Of a stretch of DNA of 18,076 nucleotides, positions 1 to 7,236 are shown in pieces. A program made the position numbers and the translations under genes. Each line of letters begins with the position of its first letter. Position 1 is the stretch's first letter. This DNA comes from CAZHPY01 sp964534705 (GTDB taxonomy: Bacteria; Omnitrophota; Gorgyraeia; 2-01-FULL-45-10): the NCBI GenBank assembly GCA_964534705.1, contig CAZHPY010000031.1:1-18076 (forward strand). Direction: 5' to 3'. A model generated the notes under the pieces. It saw only the letters and a list, made by a program, of their open reading frames with translations, did no database searches and was not told where the DNA came from.

Positions 1-447
1 CATAAGATCCCGGCCGTATTATTTATGGCTACGGACAGGATAGGCCAGCCGGGATATGTCGGCTGGAAAGAACTGCGTGAAATGTCGGATTCGGGCCTTA
101 TTATTATAGGCAGCCATACAATGAGCCATCCATGGCTTCCCACTATTTCTGTGGATGAAAAGAAGGTTTATGAGGAGCTTGCCCAGTCAAAAGACATCCT
201 GGAAAAAATTACCGGTAAAAAGGTGGAATACCTCTGTTATCCGAACGGCGGTTTTAACGACCTTATAAAAGAGTCTGCTAAAAAATACGGTTATAAAGGC
301 GCTTTTACTACCAATCCGACTAAACGCAGCCCCATAGATGATATTTATGCGATAAGGCGGTTAAAGATGTCTTCTAACACCAAAAGCCCGGTAATAATGT
401 GGGGAAAGGTAAGCAGGTATTACGCCTGGATAAAAGAGCACAGATGA
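1..447 (+). CDS. Polysaccharide deacetylase (CE4/NodB-like), 3' part only
   Basis: The reading frame is open from base 1, so the gene begins upstream of the window and the visible ATG at 25 is internal. The 148 visible residues begin with a hydrophobic PAVLF strand, then GSHTMSHP near visible residues 37-44, which supplies the HxxxH metal-binding pair of the NodB fold. CYPNGG at about 79-84 is the variant of the R/Y-P-x-G active-site loop seen in many bacterial envelope deacetylases. Family knowledge: these metal-dependent enzymes remove N- or O-acetyl groups from polysaccharides or glycolipid sugars. The catalytic Asp motif expected earlier in the fold is not visible because the N-terminus is missing. 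The stop overlaps the next start (ATGA at 444-447), so it is translationally coupled to a glycosyltransferase, which suggests a job in surface glycan or LPS assembly. The substrate cannot be told. Confidence 0.85.
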   Translation, partial: HKIPAVLFMATDRIGQPGYVGWKELREMSDSGLIIIGSHTMSHPWLPTISVDEKKVYEELAQSKDILEKITGKKVEYLCYPNGGFNDLIKESAKKYGYKGAFTTNPTKRSPIDDIYAIRRLKMSSNTKSPVIMWGKVSRYYAWIKEHR

Positions 448-1469
448 CCGAAAAAAAGAAAAGAATACTTATAGTAAATGTGAACTGGATAGGCGATGTT
501 ATATTTTCAACGCCATTCATAAAGACGGTCCGCCAGAATTATCCGGATAGCCATATCATCTGCCTGCTCCATCCAAGGTGCGCCGACGTCCTTAAGGATA
601 ATCCGCGCCTTGATGAGATCGTCATATATGATGAGGAATGGCTTCACAAGGGGCTCATAGGCAAATTAAAACTTATTATTTCTTTAAGAGAGAAAAAGAT
701 CGACGTTGCTTTCCTGCTTCACAGGTCTTTTACAAAATCACTTATAGCCTTTTTGGCAGGGGCCAGGGAGCGTATCGGCTATCCTGAGAAAAAGCGCGGC
801 CTGCTCCTGACAAAAGCCGTTGAAATACCTGACCAGGAAACCCATAAGGTTGAGTATTTCCTGAACCTGGCAAGGGCCTGCGACATGAAGGTGGAGGACC
901 CGTCGTATGAATTTTTTGTCAGCGATATCGAAAGGAAAAGGGTCCGGCAGCTCTTACAGGAAAGCGGCATAAGCGATAAGGACTTTATTGTCGTGCTTTG
1001 TCCGGGAGGGAATTGGGACCCGAAGAGATGGCCGAAAGAGAACTTTGCGCGCCTGGCAGATATGTTAAGCGATAAGCTTGGCGCCAAGATAGTGATATCA
1101 GGGGCCAAAAAAGATATTGCGCTGGCCGAGAGCATAAAAAAAATGATGAAAACAATTCCAGTCATTTCCTGCGGAAAGACAGACCTTAAAGACCTGGGGG
1201 CCTTGATGGAACGGGCTAACCTGGTAGTGGCTAATGATAGCGGCCCTATGCACCTGGCTGTGGCCATGAAAACAAAGGTGATCGCTTTGTTCGGGCCGAC
1301 TTCACCCAAATTGACAGGGCCTTACGGTATTGGCAGCTACAGGATAATATGTAAAAATGAGGAGTGTGACGTCCCTTGTTACGACCTGTCTTGTACGGAC
1401 AACAAGTGCATGTCGATCATAACCGTTGAAGATGTGTTCAGCGCAGCGCAGGAGATGGCCAGATCATGA
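444..1469 (+). CDS. Glycosyltransferase family 9, heptosyltransferase-like (copy 1)
   Basis: A 341-residue GT9 protein of the WaaF/WaaC type, which transfers L,D-heptose from an ADP-sugar to the LPS inner core on the cytoplasmic face of the inner membrane. I chose ATG 444 because it forms an ATGA overlap with the deacetylase stop and puts the conserved RILIVNVNWIGDVIFSTP strand near the N-terminus. A GTG at 399 in the same frame would add 15 unconserved residues. Visible hallmarks are the N-terminal IGD turn, PGGNWDPKRWP in the second Rossmann half, and NDSGPMHLA followed by ALFGPT, which form the ADP-sugar pocket. A cysteine cluster near the C-terminus is common in this family. It is the first of three GT9 genes in a row. 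The exact donor and acceptor are not determinable; heptose is favoured by hldA downstream. Confidence 0.9.
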   Translation: MTEKKKRILIVNVNWIGDVIFSTPFIKTVRQNYPDSHIICLLHPRCADVLKDNPRLDEIVIYDEEWLHKGLIGKLKLIISLREKKIDVAFLLHRSFTKSLIAFLAGARERIGYPEKKRGLLLTKAVEIPDQETHKVEYFLNLARACDMKVEDPSYEFFVSDIERKRVRQLLQESGISDKDFIVVLCPGGNWDPKRWPKENFARLADMLSDKLGAKIVISGAKKDIALAESIKKMMKTIPVISCGKTDLKDLGALMERANLVVANDSGPMHLAVAMKTKVIALFGPTSPKLTGPYGIGSYRIICKNEECDVPCYDLSCTDNKCMSIITVEDVFSAAQEMARS

Positions 1470-2443
1470 TAACCGATAAAGGACAGGTAAACCGTATACT
1501 GGTGATAAGTTTGAGCAATGTCGGGGACGTGATCCTGACAACGCCCGTTTTACGCACCCTATCCAGGGAATTCCCGGCTTCGAGGATAGACGTTATGGTC
1601 GGGCCTAACGGGAAAGATATTTTTGATAAGGATCCCAGGATCTTTAAATTGATAATCTATGACAAGCACGCGTCTATTTCTGAAAAAACAAGGCTTCAGT
1701 TAAAATTAAAAAAATTAAAATATGACCTTGTAGTCGATCTGAGGAATACGGCCTTTCCCATTTTATTGATGCCTAAATACAGGACCAGGACGATGCAGAC
1801 CTTTCCAAAGCATATCGTCCATAAAAGGGAAAAGCATCTTTACAGGCTGCATCCGCTCGGCATACAGGGCCTTAATGAGGGCGCGTATGTATATATACCT
1901 CCGGAAGATGACCTGTATATCGAGCGTTTAATAAAAGAGAGCAACATAACGGACCCGATCGTGGTCATCAATGCCGGGGCCAAGAGCCACCTGAAGCGAT
2001 GGACCGTCGAGGGATTTGCCGAGATCGCGGACCGGCTCGCAAGAGAGACGAAGTCCAGCATTGTTTTTGTAGGCGTGGGCGAAGACAGCAAAATAGTGGA
2101 TGAAGTTAAGCATAAGATGAAGGAAAAGTCTTATAATTTTGCGAACAAAACAAATATCCGGCAGCTGGCCGCATTATTAAAAAGGGCCAGGCTGCTCATT
2201 ACCAATGACAGCGCGCCGCTCCATTTGGGGTGTGCCATGGGGACGAAGGTGCTGGCGATCTTCGGGCCGACAGATCCAAAAAAATACGGCCCAACGGGAG
2301 AGTTTGACGTTGTTGTAAATAAAAAATTATTTTGTTCGCCGTGTGAAAATGCGGCATGCAAGTATAACCATGAGTGTATGAAGCTGGTTTTGGCTGATGA
2401 GGTGTACGATTCGGCAAAGATGATGGTGGAAGGTTACGAGTAA
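1466..2443 (+). CDS. Glycosyltransferase family 9, heptosyltransferase-like (copy 2)
   Basis: A 325-residue GT9 paralogue starting at ATG 1466 inside the stop of copy 1 (ATGA overlap). It has the N-terminal RILVISLSNVGDVILTTP strand-turn, INAGAKSHLKRW in place of the usual PG(A/S)xWxxKRW motif, and TNDSAPLHLGCAMGT plus AIFGPTDP in the donor-binding half. Cysteines in a CxxC-x4-C-x6-C pattern lie near the C-terminus. Most GT9 proteins have SGP where this has SAP, a common tolerated variant. Sequence divergence from copies 1 and 3 suggests that each adds a different sugar or uses a different acceptor, as WaaC, WaaF and WaaQ do in enteric bacteria. That division of labour is inferred. A heptamer repeat array follows ten bases after its stop. 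Confidence 0.9.
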   Translation: MITDKGQVNRILVISLSNVGDVILTTPVLRTLSREFPASRIDVMVGPNGKDIFDKDPRIFKLIIYDKHASISEKTRLQLKLKKLKYDLVVDLRNTAFPILLMPKYRTRTMQTFPKHIVHKREKHLYRLHPLGIQGLNEGAYVYIPPEDDLYIERLIKESNITDPIVVINAGAKSHLKRWTVEGFAEIADRLARETKSSIVFVGVGEDSKIVDEVKHKMKEKSYNFANKTNIRQLAALLKRARLLITNDSAPLHLGCAMGTKVLAIFGPTDPKKYGPTGEFDVVVNKKLFCSPCENAACKYNHECMKLVLADEVYDSAKMMVEGYE

Positions 2444-2444
2444 A

Positions 2445-3620
2445 GTGAGTGGGAGACAAGTGACAAAGAGACAAGAGACAAGTAAGGGTGGACGGAAGAG
2501 GATACTGATCGTCAGGACGGATAAGATCGGGGACCTGGTCCTTTCAACTCCCGTAATAAAAGCTGTGCGCGACGCGTATCCGGGCAGCTATATAGCCGCT
2601 CTCGTCAGGCCGTATGCGCATGAGGTAATAAAGAATAATCCATACCTGGACGAGATCATAACGTATGAGAAGTCGAAGAAAGGCATCGGTATTTTAAAGG
2701 ACCTTAAATTTATTTTAGCCCTTAGGAAAAAGAAATTCGATCTTGCCCTTGTCCTCCATCCTAAAAACAGGACACATATAATCATCTTCCTGTCGGGGAT
2801 CCCTGAGAGAGTAGGCTATGATAAAAAGCTCGGCGTGTTGCTTACAAAAAGGATACCTCACATAAAGGAGTATGGGTTAAAGCATGAGATCGATTATACC
2901 CTGGATATAGTGCGTTATGCAGGTATCGAACCTTTAGAAAAGAAGCCGTGCGTTTACCCGGATAAGGCTGCCGAGAAAAAAATAGACGATGTTTTTATAA
3001 AAAGCGGCATATCCAGGGATGATACTGTCATAACTATGCATCCGGGCTCAAGCTGTCCCTCCAAGAGATGGAAGTTGGAGCGTTTTGCGAGAGTGGCCGA
3101 TATCTTGGCAGAAAAATACAGGGCGAAAATAGTAATAATAGCAGGCCCTAAAGATAAGGGGTTCGGCGATAACATGGCTAAATTTATGACGGCAAAAAAC
3201 ATCAATCTTTCCGGAAAAACTACCGTAACGGACATGGTAAGCATTTTAAAGCGTTCCAGGCTTTTTATATCCAATGATTCGGGCCCTGTTCACATTGCCT
3301 GCGCTGTCGGCACACCTACGATATCCATATTCGGGCGTAACGATAGAGGGCTTTCGCCGGCCCGCTGGCGGCCCGTAGGCACTCATGACATAGCGTTGCA
3401 TAAGGACGTAGGGTGCGAGCTGTGCCTGGCGCATAACTGCAAACGGGGCTTTGCCTGCCTGGAGGCGATAACCGCGGATGATGTTATCGCTGCGGCTGAT
3501 AGAATNNNNNNNNNNNNNNNNNNNNNNNNNNNNNNNNNNNNNNNNNNNNNNNNNNNNNNNNNNNNNNNNNNNNNNNNNNNNNNNNNNNNNNNNNNNNNNN
3601 NNNNNAGAATATTGCGTTGA
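2445..3620 (+). CDS. Glycosyltransferase family 9, heptosyltransferase-like (copy 3), interrupted by N gap
   Basis: A third GT9 paralogue. Conserved sequence starts at RKRILIVRTDKIGDLVLSTP. PGSSCPSKRWKLERF and SNDSGPVHIACAVGT are the donor-site motifs, and CxxC-x4-C-x5-C occurs near the end. The start is uncertain: GTG at 2445 and GTG at 2460 are both in frame, and the first ~15 residues are encoded by a heptamer repeat array, so they look like captured spacer rather than ancestral protein. The gene crosses 100 Ns at 3506-3605. AGAAT stands on both sides of the gap; overlapping them restores ...AADRILR-stop, a protein of about 356 residues with a normal GT9 end. The interruption is therefore probably an assembly artefact, not a broken gene. 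Predicted role: addition of heptose or a related sugar to the LPS core. Confidence 0.87.
   Translation: MSGRQVTKRQETSKGGRKRILIVRTDKIGDLVLSTPVIKAVRDAYPGSYIAALVRPYAHEVIKNNPYLDEIITYEKSKKGIGILKDLKFILALRKKKFDLALVLHPKNRTHIIIFLSGIPERVGYDKKLGVLLTKRIPHIKEYGLKHEIDYTLDIVRYAGIEPLEKKPCVYPDKAAEKKIDDVFIKSGISRDDTVITMHPGSSCPSKRWKLERFARVADILAEKYRAKIVIIAGPKDKGFGDNMAKFMTAKNINLSGKTTVTDMVSILKRSRLFISNDSGPVHIACAVGTPTISIFGRNDRGLSPARWRPVGTHDIALHKDVGCELCLAHNCKRGFACLEAITADDVIAAADRXXXXXXXXXXXXXXXXXXXXXXXXXXXXXXXXXXRILR
2453..2481 (+). repeat. Heptamer tandem array, unit GAGACAA (4 copies)
   Basis: GAGACAA at 2453-2459, GTGACAA at 2460-2466, one extra A, then GAGACAA at 2468-2474 and 2475-2481. It starts ten bases after the stop of GT9 copy 2 and lies within the possible N-terminal codons of copy 3. 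It has the same 7-bp period and junction placement as the arrays at 13133 and 14324, though the unit differs. Confidence 0.75.
3506..3605. other. Assembly gap of exactly 100 N
   Basis: One hundred consecutive Ns, the usual placeholder for a scaffold gap of unknown length. AGAAT occurs immediately before (3501-3505) and immediately after (3606-3610). Merging the two copies removes 105 bases, which keeps the reading frame of the interrupted glycosyltransferase. Confidence 0.99.
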
Positions 3621-3646
3621 CGCAGCTTCCGGCTTCATGCTAAAAT
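3617..3646 (+). promoter_or_regulatory. Candidate sigma-70 promoter for the LPS operon
   Basis: TTGACG at 3617-3622, an 18-base spacer, then TAAAAT at 3641-3646: five of six matches to each consensus box. The -35 overlaps the stop codon of GT9 copy 3, and the next start codon is about 30 bases past the -10. It could start a transcript covering the deoxyhypusine-synthase-like gene through lptB. Prediction by eye only. Confidence 0.5.
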
Positions 3647-3676
3647 AACAGGTCTTTAGAGCTAATATTAATCATT

Positions 3677-4612
3677 ATGACAAAAAGAATAGACCTATCA
3701 AAGATCAAGACAATACGCCTTAATGCCAGGAAATGCAAGGTAACGGTCAATGACTTTGCGCACACCGGTAAAAAAGGTTCAAGATTCGCTGATTTTTACG
3801 ATTCTTTACCTGATGTCCTCGCGGCAAAAAGCCTGAAGGCTGTGGTAAACGATATCGTCGCCGCCCATAAAAAGAAAAAAATGATAATACTCATGATGGG
3901 CGCTCATGTTATAAAATGCGGATTAGCGCCGCTTGTCATAGATCTGATGAAACGAGGCGTAATAAAGGCCATAGCCCTTAACGGCGCCGGCATTATACAT
4001 GATACCGAAGTGGCCATGATAGGCAGGACCAGCGAAGACGTCGGCGAAGGCATCGTTGATGGTTCGTTCGGCATGGCGGAAGAAACGGCCTCATTTATTA
4101 ACGGCGCGATCAATTATGGTTTCAGGAATGGCCTCGGTATAGGCGAAGCGCTTGGCAGCCGTATACTAAAGTCGAGATTTTCCTGTAATGACCGCAGTAT
4201 CCTGTCCCAGGGATACAAGCTGGGGGTGCCGGTTACGGTACACGTTGCGGTAGGAACGGATATAATACACCAGCATCCGTCTGCCGTAGGTATGGCTATC
4301 GGCGAGGGTTCGTTGCTGGATTTCAAAAATTTTATTTATAGCGTTTCAAAGCTGGAAGGCGGCGTCGCCGTGAATGCGGGTTCTGCCGTGATACTTCCGG
4401 AGGTATTCCTGAAAGCAGTGACCGTTGCCAGGAACCTGGGGTATAAAATAGATAAATTCACAACGGCAAATTTTGACATGATGAGCCAGTACAGGCCGCA
4501 CCAGAATGTCATTACGAGGCCGACTTCAAAGGGCGGGAAAGGGTATAACATTATAGGGCATCATGAGATAATGCTGCCGTTACTTTACCGTTCGATAATA
4601 GAAAAGATATAG
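3677..4612 (+). CDS. Deoxyhypusine synthase-like protein, function unknown, in LPS cluster
   Basis: 311 residues. The whole chain can be followed against the deoxyhypusine synthase fold. GAHVIKCGLAPLVIDLMKRG (75-94) and LNGAGIIHDTE (101-111) match its NAD-binding region. Residues 182-200, ending GTDIIHQH, match the helix-strand-loop before its active site. RPTSKGGKGYNI (281-292) places Lys288 where the enzyme carries its catalytic lysine (the WGK motif). The usual substrate, eIF5A, is absent from bacteria, so the real job differs. Known bacterial relatives include homospermidine-synthase-like enzymes that move an aminobutyl group with NAD. Its position directly before hldA and after three heptosyltransferases suggests an LPS or polyamine-linked role, which is inference. 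No clear Shine-Dalgarno precedes ATG 3677; a promoter candidate lies just upstream. Family assignment comes from remembered motifs and needs a profile search. Confidence 0.68.
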   Translation: MTKRIDLSKIKTIRLNARKCKVTVNDFAHTGKKGSRFADFYDSLPDVLAAKSLKAVVNDIVAAHKKKKMIILMMGAHVIKCGLAPLVIDLMKRGVIKAIALNGAGIIHDTEVAMIGRTSEDVGEGIVDGSFGMAEETASFINGAINYGFRNGLGIGEALGSRILKSRFSCNDRSILSQGYKLGVPVTVHVAVGTDIIHQHPSAVGMAIGEGSLLDFKNFIYSVSKLEGGVAVNAGSAVILPEVFLKAVTVARNLGYKIDKFTTANFDMMSQYRPHQNVITRPTSKGGKGYNIIGHHEIMLPLLYRSIIEKI

Positions 4613-4629
4613 TTTGGCGAGGTAGGAAG

Positions 4630-5637
4630 ATGAGGCAACAGGATTTTGGTAAATTAAAACAGGTTATCGCAAATTTTAAAAACGTGAACGTGCTTGTTAT
4701 AGGGGACCTCATACTTGATGAGTTCCTATGGGGGGATGTTTCACGCATATCGCCGGAAGCGCCTGTCCCGGTCGTCTGGGTAAAGCGCGAAAGTTTCATG
4801 CCGGGCGGCGCATCGAATGTCGCTAACAATTTAAGGTCCCTTAGCGCGCGTACGTTTGTTGCGGGCGTAATAGGGGATGACGAAAGAGGCGCCATACTTA
4901 AGGGCGAGCTTGAGCAAAAAGGTATCGATACGCGCGGGATCATGATGGATGAAACAAGGCCGACGACGTTGAAGACGCGCGTAGTCGCGCAGCATCAGCA
5001 GGTCGTGAGGATAGACAAAGAGAACGTGAATCCTCTAAGCGATGTTATGATATCGCGCATAATCGATTACACTAAAAAAGTGATCGATAAAATAGATGCT
5101 GTTATCATAGAAGATTATGGCAAGGGTGTGATAACGCCAAAGATCCTGAAGGAGATAGTGCCCCTGGCCAGGTCCCATGGGAAGATAATATCCGTGGATC
5201 CCAAGGAAGAAAACCTGAAATATTACCAGGGCATATCCCTGATAACGCCGAATAACCACGAAGCATCAAAAGCAGTAGGTTTTGAGATAAAAGATGACGC
5301 GACCCTTAAAAAAGCCGGCGCCGCAATGCTTAAAAAGTTTAAGTGCAAGATCGCGCTTATTACCCTTGGCGAAAATGGCATGGCTGTTTTTCAGAAAAAT
5401 GAACCCATGGAACATATACCTACGGTGGCCCAGGAAGTGTTTGACGTATCGGGCGCCGGAGATACCGTTATTGCCTGCTATACGCTTGCGCTGGCAGCAG
5501 GCGCCAGCCCTGTCCAGGCAGCGCATATATCCAATTGCGCCGCAGGCATCGTGGTAGGTAAGGTCGGGATAGCCGTTGTGACTCCGGATGAACTGATCGA
5601 AAGAATAAAAAGAGAAATCGGAATAATAAATAAATAA
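4630..5637 (+). CDS. hldA: D-glycero-beta-D-manno-heptose-7-phosphate kinase (single-domain)
   Basis: A 335-residue PfkB-family sugar kinase that phosphorylates D,D-heptose 7-phosphate at C1 with ATP, a cytoplasmic step towards ADP-heptose for the LPS core. VLVIGDLILDEFLWGDVSRISPEAPVPV (21-48) is the strongly conserved start of the RfaE N-terminal domain. PGGASNVANNL (58-68) is PfkB signature 1, and GAGDTV (275-280) holds the catalytic Asp278. The protein ends after the kinase domain, so the adenylyltransferase half present in Escherichia coli HldE is absent; a separate HldC should lie elsewhere. GAGG at 4619-4622 and AGGA at 4624-4627 precede ATG 4630. The gene lies between the deoxyhypusine-synthase-like gene and kdsB. 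Carbohydrate kinases of this fold are easily confused, but the SPEAPVPV segment is specific to RfaE. Confidence 0.92.
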   Translation: MRQQDFGKLKQVIANFKNVNVLVIGDLILDEFLWGDVSRISPEAPVPVVWVKRESFMPGGASNVANNLRSLSARTFVAGVIGDDERGAILKGELEQKGIDTRGIMMDETRPTTLKTRVVAQHQQVVRIDKENVNPLSDVMISRIIDYTKKVIDKIDAVIIEDYGKGVITPKILKEIVPLARSHGKIISVDPKEENLKYYQGISLITPNNHEASKAVGFEIKDDATLKKAGAAMLKKFKCKIALITLGENGMAVFQKNEPMEHIPTVAQEVFDVSGAGDTVIACYTLALAAGASPVQAAHISNCAAGIVVGKVGIAVVTPDELIERIKREIGIINK

Positions 5638-5654
5638 AAATCGGAGGACATAAA

Positions 5655-6401
5655 GTGAAAGCAATCGGAGTAATACCTGCGCGGTGGGGTTCTACAAGAT
5701 TTGAAGGTAAGGTCCTTGCGGATCTTTTGGGTAAACCTGTAATACAGCATGTGTGGGAAAGCGCAAAAAAGGCAAAGACGCTGGATGACCTTGTAATAGC
5801 CTGTGACGATGAAAGGATAATGAAGGTTGTCGAATCTTTCGGCGGCAAGGCTGTCTACACTTCGGTGGACCAGCCGTCCGGCACCGACAGGCTTGCAGAA
5901 GTGGTCAATCCTTTGGATGTGAAGATAGCGGTTAATATCCAGGGGGACGAGCCTCTCGTCAAGCCGATAATGATAGATAACCTTGTGATGGCGCTTGAGG
6001 ATGAGAAAAAAGCACAGATGGCGACTATGGTCAAGAAGATAGACGACGATGCAGAGCTTACAAATTCTAATGTCGTAAAAGCTGTTTTTGATAAGAATGG
6101 TTATGCCATATATTTTTCCAGGTATGCCATTCCTTATAACAGGACCAACAGCACGGATAAGGATAAAAAACCTGTTTATTATAAACACATAGGCATGTAT
6201 GCCTTTACAAAGGATTTTTTGTTCACTTTCAGGAACCTTCCGAAATCCGCTCTTGAGAACGCGGAAAAACTTGAACAGCTGCGAGTGCTTGAATACGGAT
6301 ATAAGATAAAGATAGTCGAGACGAAATTTGATACGTTAGGCGTTGATACATTTGAGGATCTGCAGAGAGTCAAAGATATAATGCTCTCTGGGAAACGTTA
6401 G
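5655..6401 (+). CDS. kdsB: CMP-Kdo synthetase (3-deoxy-manno-octulosonate cytidylyltransferase)
   Basis: 248 residues, the usual length for KdsB. It activates Kdo by transferring CMP from CTP in the cytoplasm, the step before WaaA adds Kdo to lipid A precursor. The N-terminus GVIPARWGSTRFEGKVLADL is the nucleotide-binding signature. SGTDRLAEV and VNIQGDEPLV (the metal-binding Asp motif) follow. The GTG start at 5655 is supported by a strong GGAGG at 5643-5647 with seven-base spacing, and by full alignment of the family signature from residue 2. It is part of a run kdsB-kdsA-kdsD-kdsC, the complete route from ribulose 5-phosphate to CMP-Kdo. A cytidylyltransferase for another ulosonate is possible from fold alone but unlikely given this context. 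Confidence 0.95.
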   Translation: MKAIGVIPARWGSTRFEGKVLADLLGKPVIQHVWESAKKAKTLDDLVIACDDERIMKVVESFGGKAVYTSVDQPSGTDRLAEVVNPLDVKIAVNIQGDEPLVKPIMIDNLVMALEDEKKAQMATMVKKIDDDAELTNSNVVKAVFDKNGYAIYFSRYAIPYNRTNSTDKDKKPVYYKHIGMYAFTKDFLFTFRNLPKSALENAEKLEQLRVLEYGYKIKIVETKFDTLGVDTFEDLQRVKDIMLSGKR

Positions 6402-6411
6402 GACGGTAAAG

Positions 6412-7236
6412 ATGAGGCCTGTAAAAGAGATCAGGATAGGCAATATAAGGATAGGCTCAAATAATCCGCTTATACTTATTGCCGGACCGTGCGTTATCGA
6501 ATCGGAGTCAAGCGCTTTGCGCCATGCCAGGACATTGAAGGACATTACGCGGCGGCTCGGAGTGCCGTTCGTTTTCAAAGCGAGCTACGACAAGGCAAAC
6601 CGTTCTTCGATAAATTCCTTCAGGGGGCCGGGCTTAAAAAAAGGCTTGAAGATACTCCAGAGGATCAAGGAAGAGTTGGCCCTGCCGATCCTGTCCGATG
6701 TACATTGTAAAGAAGAGGTGAAGGAAGCGTCAAAGATACTGGACATAATCCAGATACCTGCGTTCCTTTCCAGGCAGACGGACCTTATATTGGCGGCGGC
6801 CAGTACGGGCAAGGTGGTCAACATAAAGAAAGGGCAGTTTCTCGCTCCATGGGATATGGGTAACATCGTCAAGAAAATAGAATCGATCGGAAATAAAAAA
6901 ATAATTTTGACCGAAAGAGGCGTGAGCTTCGGATATAACAACCTGGTAAGCGATTTCAGGTCGGTGCTGATAATGAAGGGGCTCGGGTATCCGGTCGTAT
7001 ATGATGCAACGCATTCCGTCCAGATGCCCGGGGGACTAGGGGATAGATCAGGCGGCGAAAGCTCGTTCATACCATACCTTTCGATGGCCGCGGTCGCCTG
7101 CGGCGTAAACGGTATCTTTGTTGAAGTGCATGAAAACCCCTTAAAGGCATTGAGCGACGGGCCGAATATGGTCAAGCTATCGGAACTTGAAAAGATGCTG
7201 ATGAAGTTAAAAAGAATAGAAAAGGCGGCGAAATAA
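6412..7236 (+). CDS. kdsA: Kdo-8-phosphate synthase, predicted metal-dependent class
   Basis: 274 residues of a DAHP-synthase-fold aldolase that condenses arabinose 5-phosphate with phosphoenolpyruvate to give Kdo 8-phosphate. Motifs seen: IAGPCVIES (23-31), FKASYDKANRSS (55-66), IQIPAFLSRQTDLI (114-127), KKGQFLAPWDM (139-149), TERGVSFGYNNL (167-178) and DATHSVQMPGG (198-208). Cys27, His201, Glu238 and Asp249 have the same spacing as the metal ligands Cys11, His185, Glu222 and Asp233 of the Aquifex aeolicus enzyme. The Escherichia coli enzyme has Asn at the Cys position and needs no metal. A divalent metal requirement is therefore predicted. The last base of the stop is the first base of kdsD's start (TAATG), so the two are translationally coupled. 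Confidence 0.96.
   Translation: MRPVKEIRIGNIRIGSNNPLILIAGPCVIESESSALRHARTLKDITRRLGVPFVFKASYDKANRSSINSFRGPGLKKGLKILQRIKEELALPILSDVHCKEEVKEASKILDIIQIPAFLSRQTDLILAAASTGKVVNIKKGQFLAPWDMGNIVKKIESIGNKKIILTERGVSFGYNNLVSDFRSVLIMKGLGYPVVYDATHSVQMPGGLGDRSGGESSFIPYLSMAAVACGVNGIFVEVHENPLKALSDGPNMVKLSELEKMLMKLKRIEKAAK

Noticed and set aside
399..443. Upstream GTG extension of GT9 copy 1
   Set aside because: It adds 15 unconserved residues inside the deacetylase gene, whereas ATG 444 gives the usual ATGA overlap and a normal GT9 N-terminus.
3506..3605. A true frameshift or truncation of GT9 copy 3
   Set aside because: The break is Ns, and the flanks join in frame through a shared AGAAT, so a broken gene is not supported.
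5478..6188. Minus-strand open frame of 236 codons over the hldA/kdsB junction
   Set aside because: It crosses two genes with strong family motifs and has no motif of its own.
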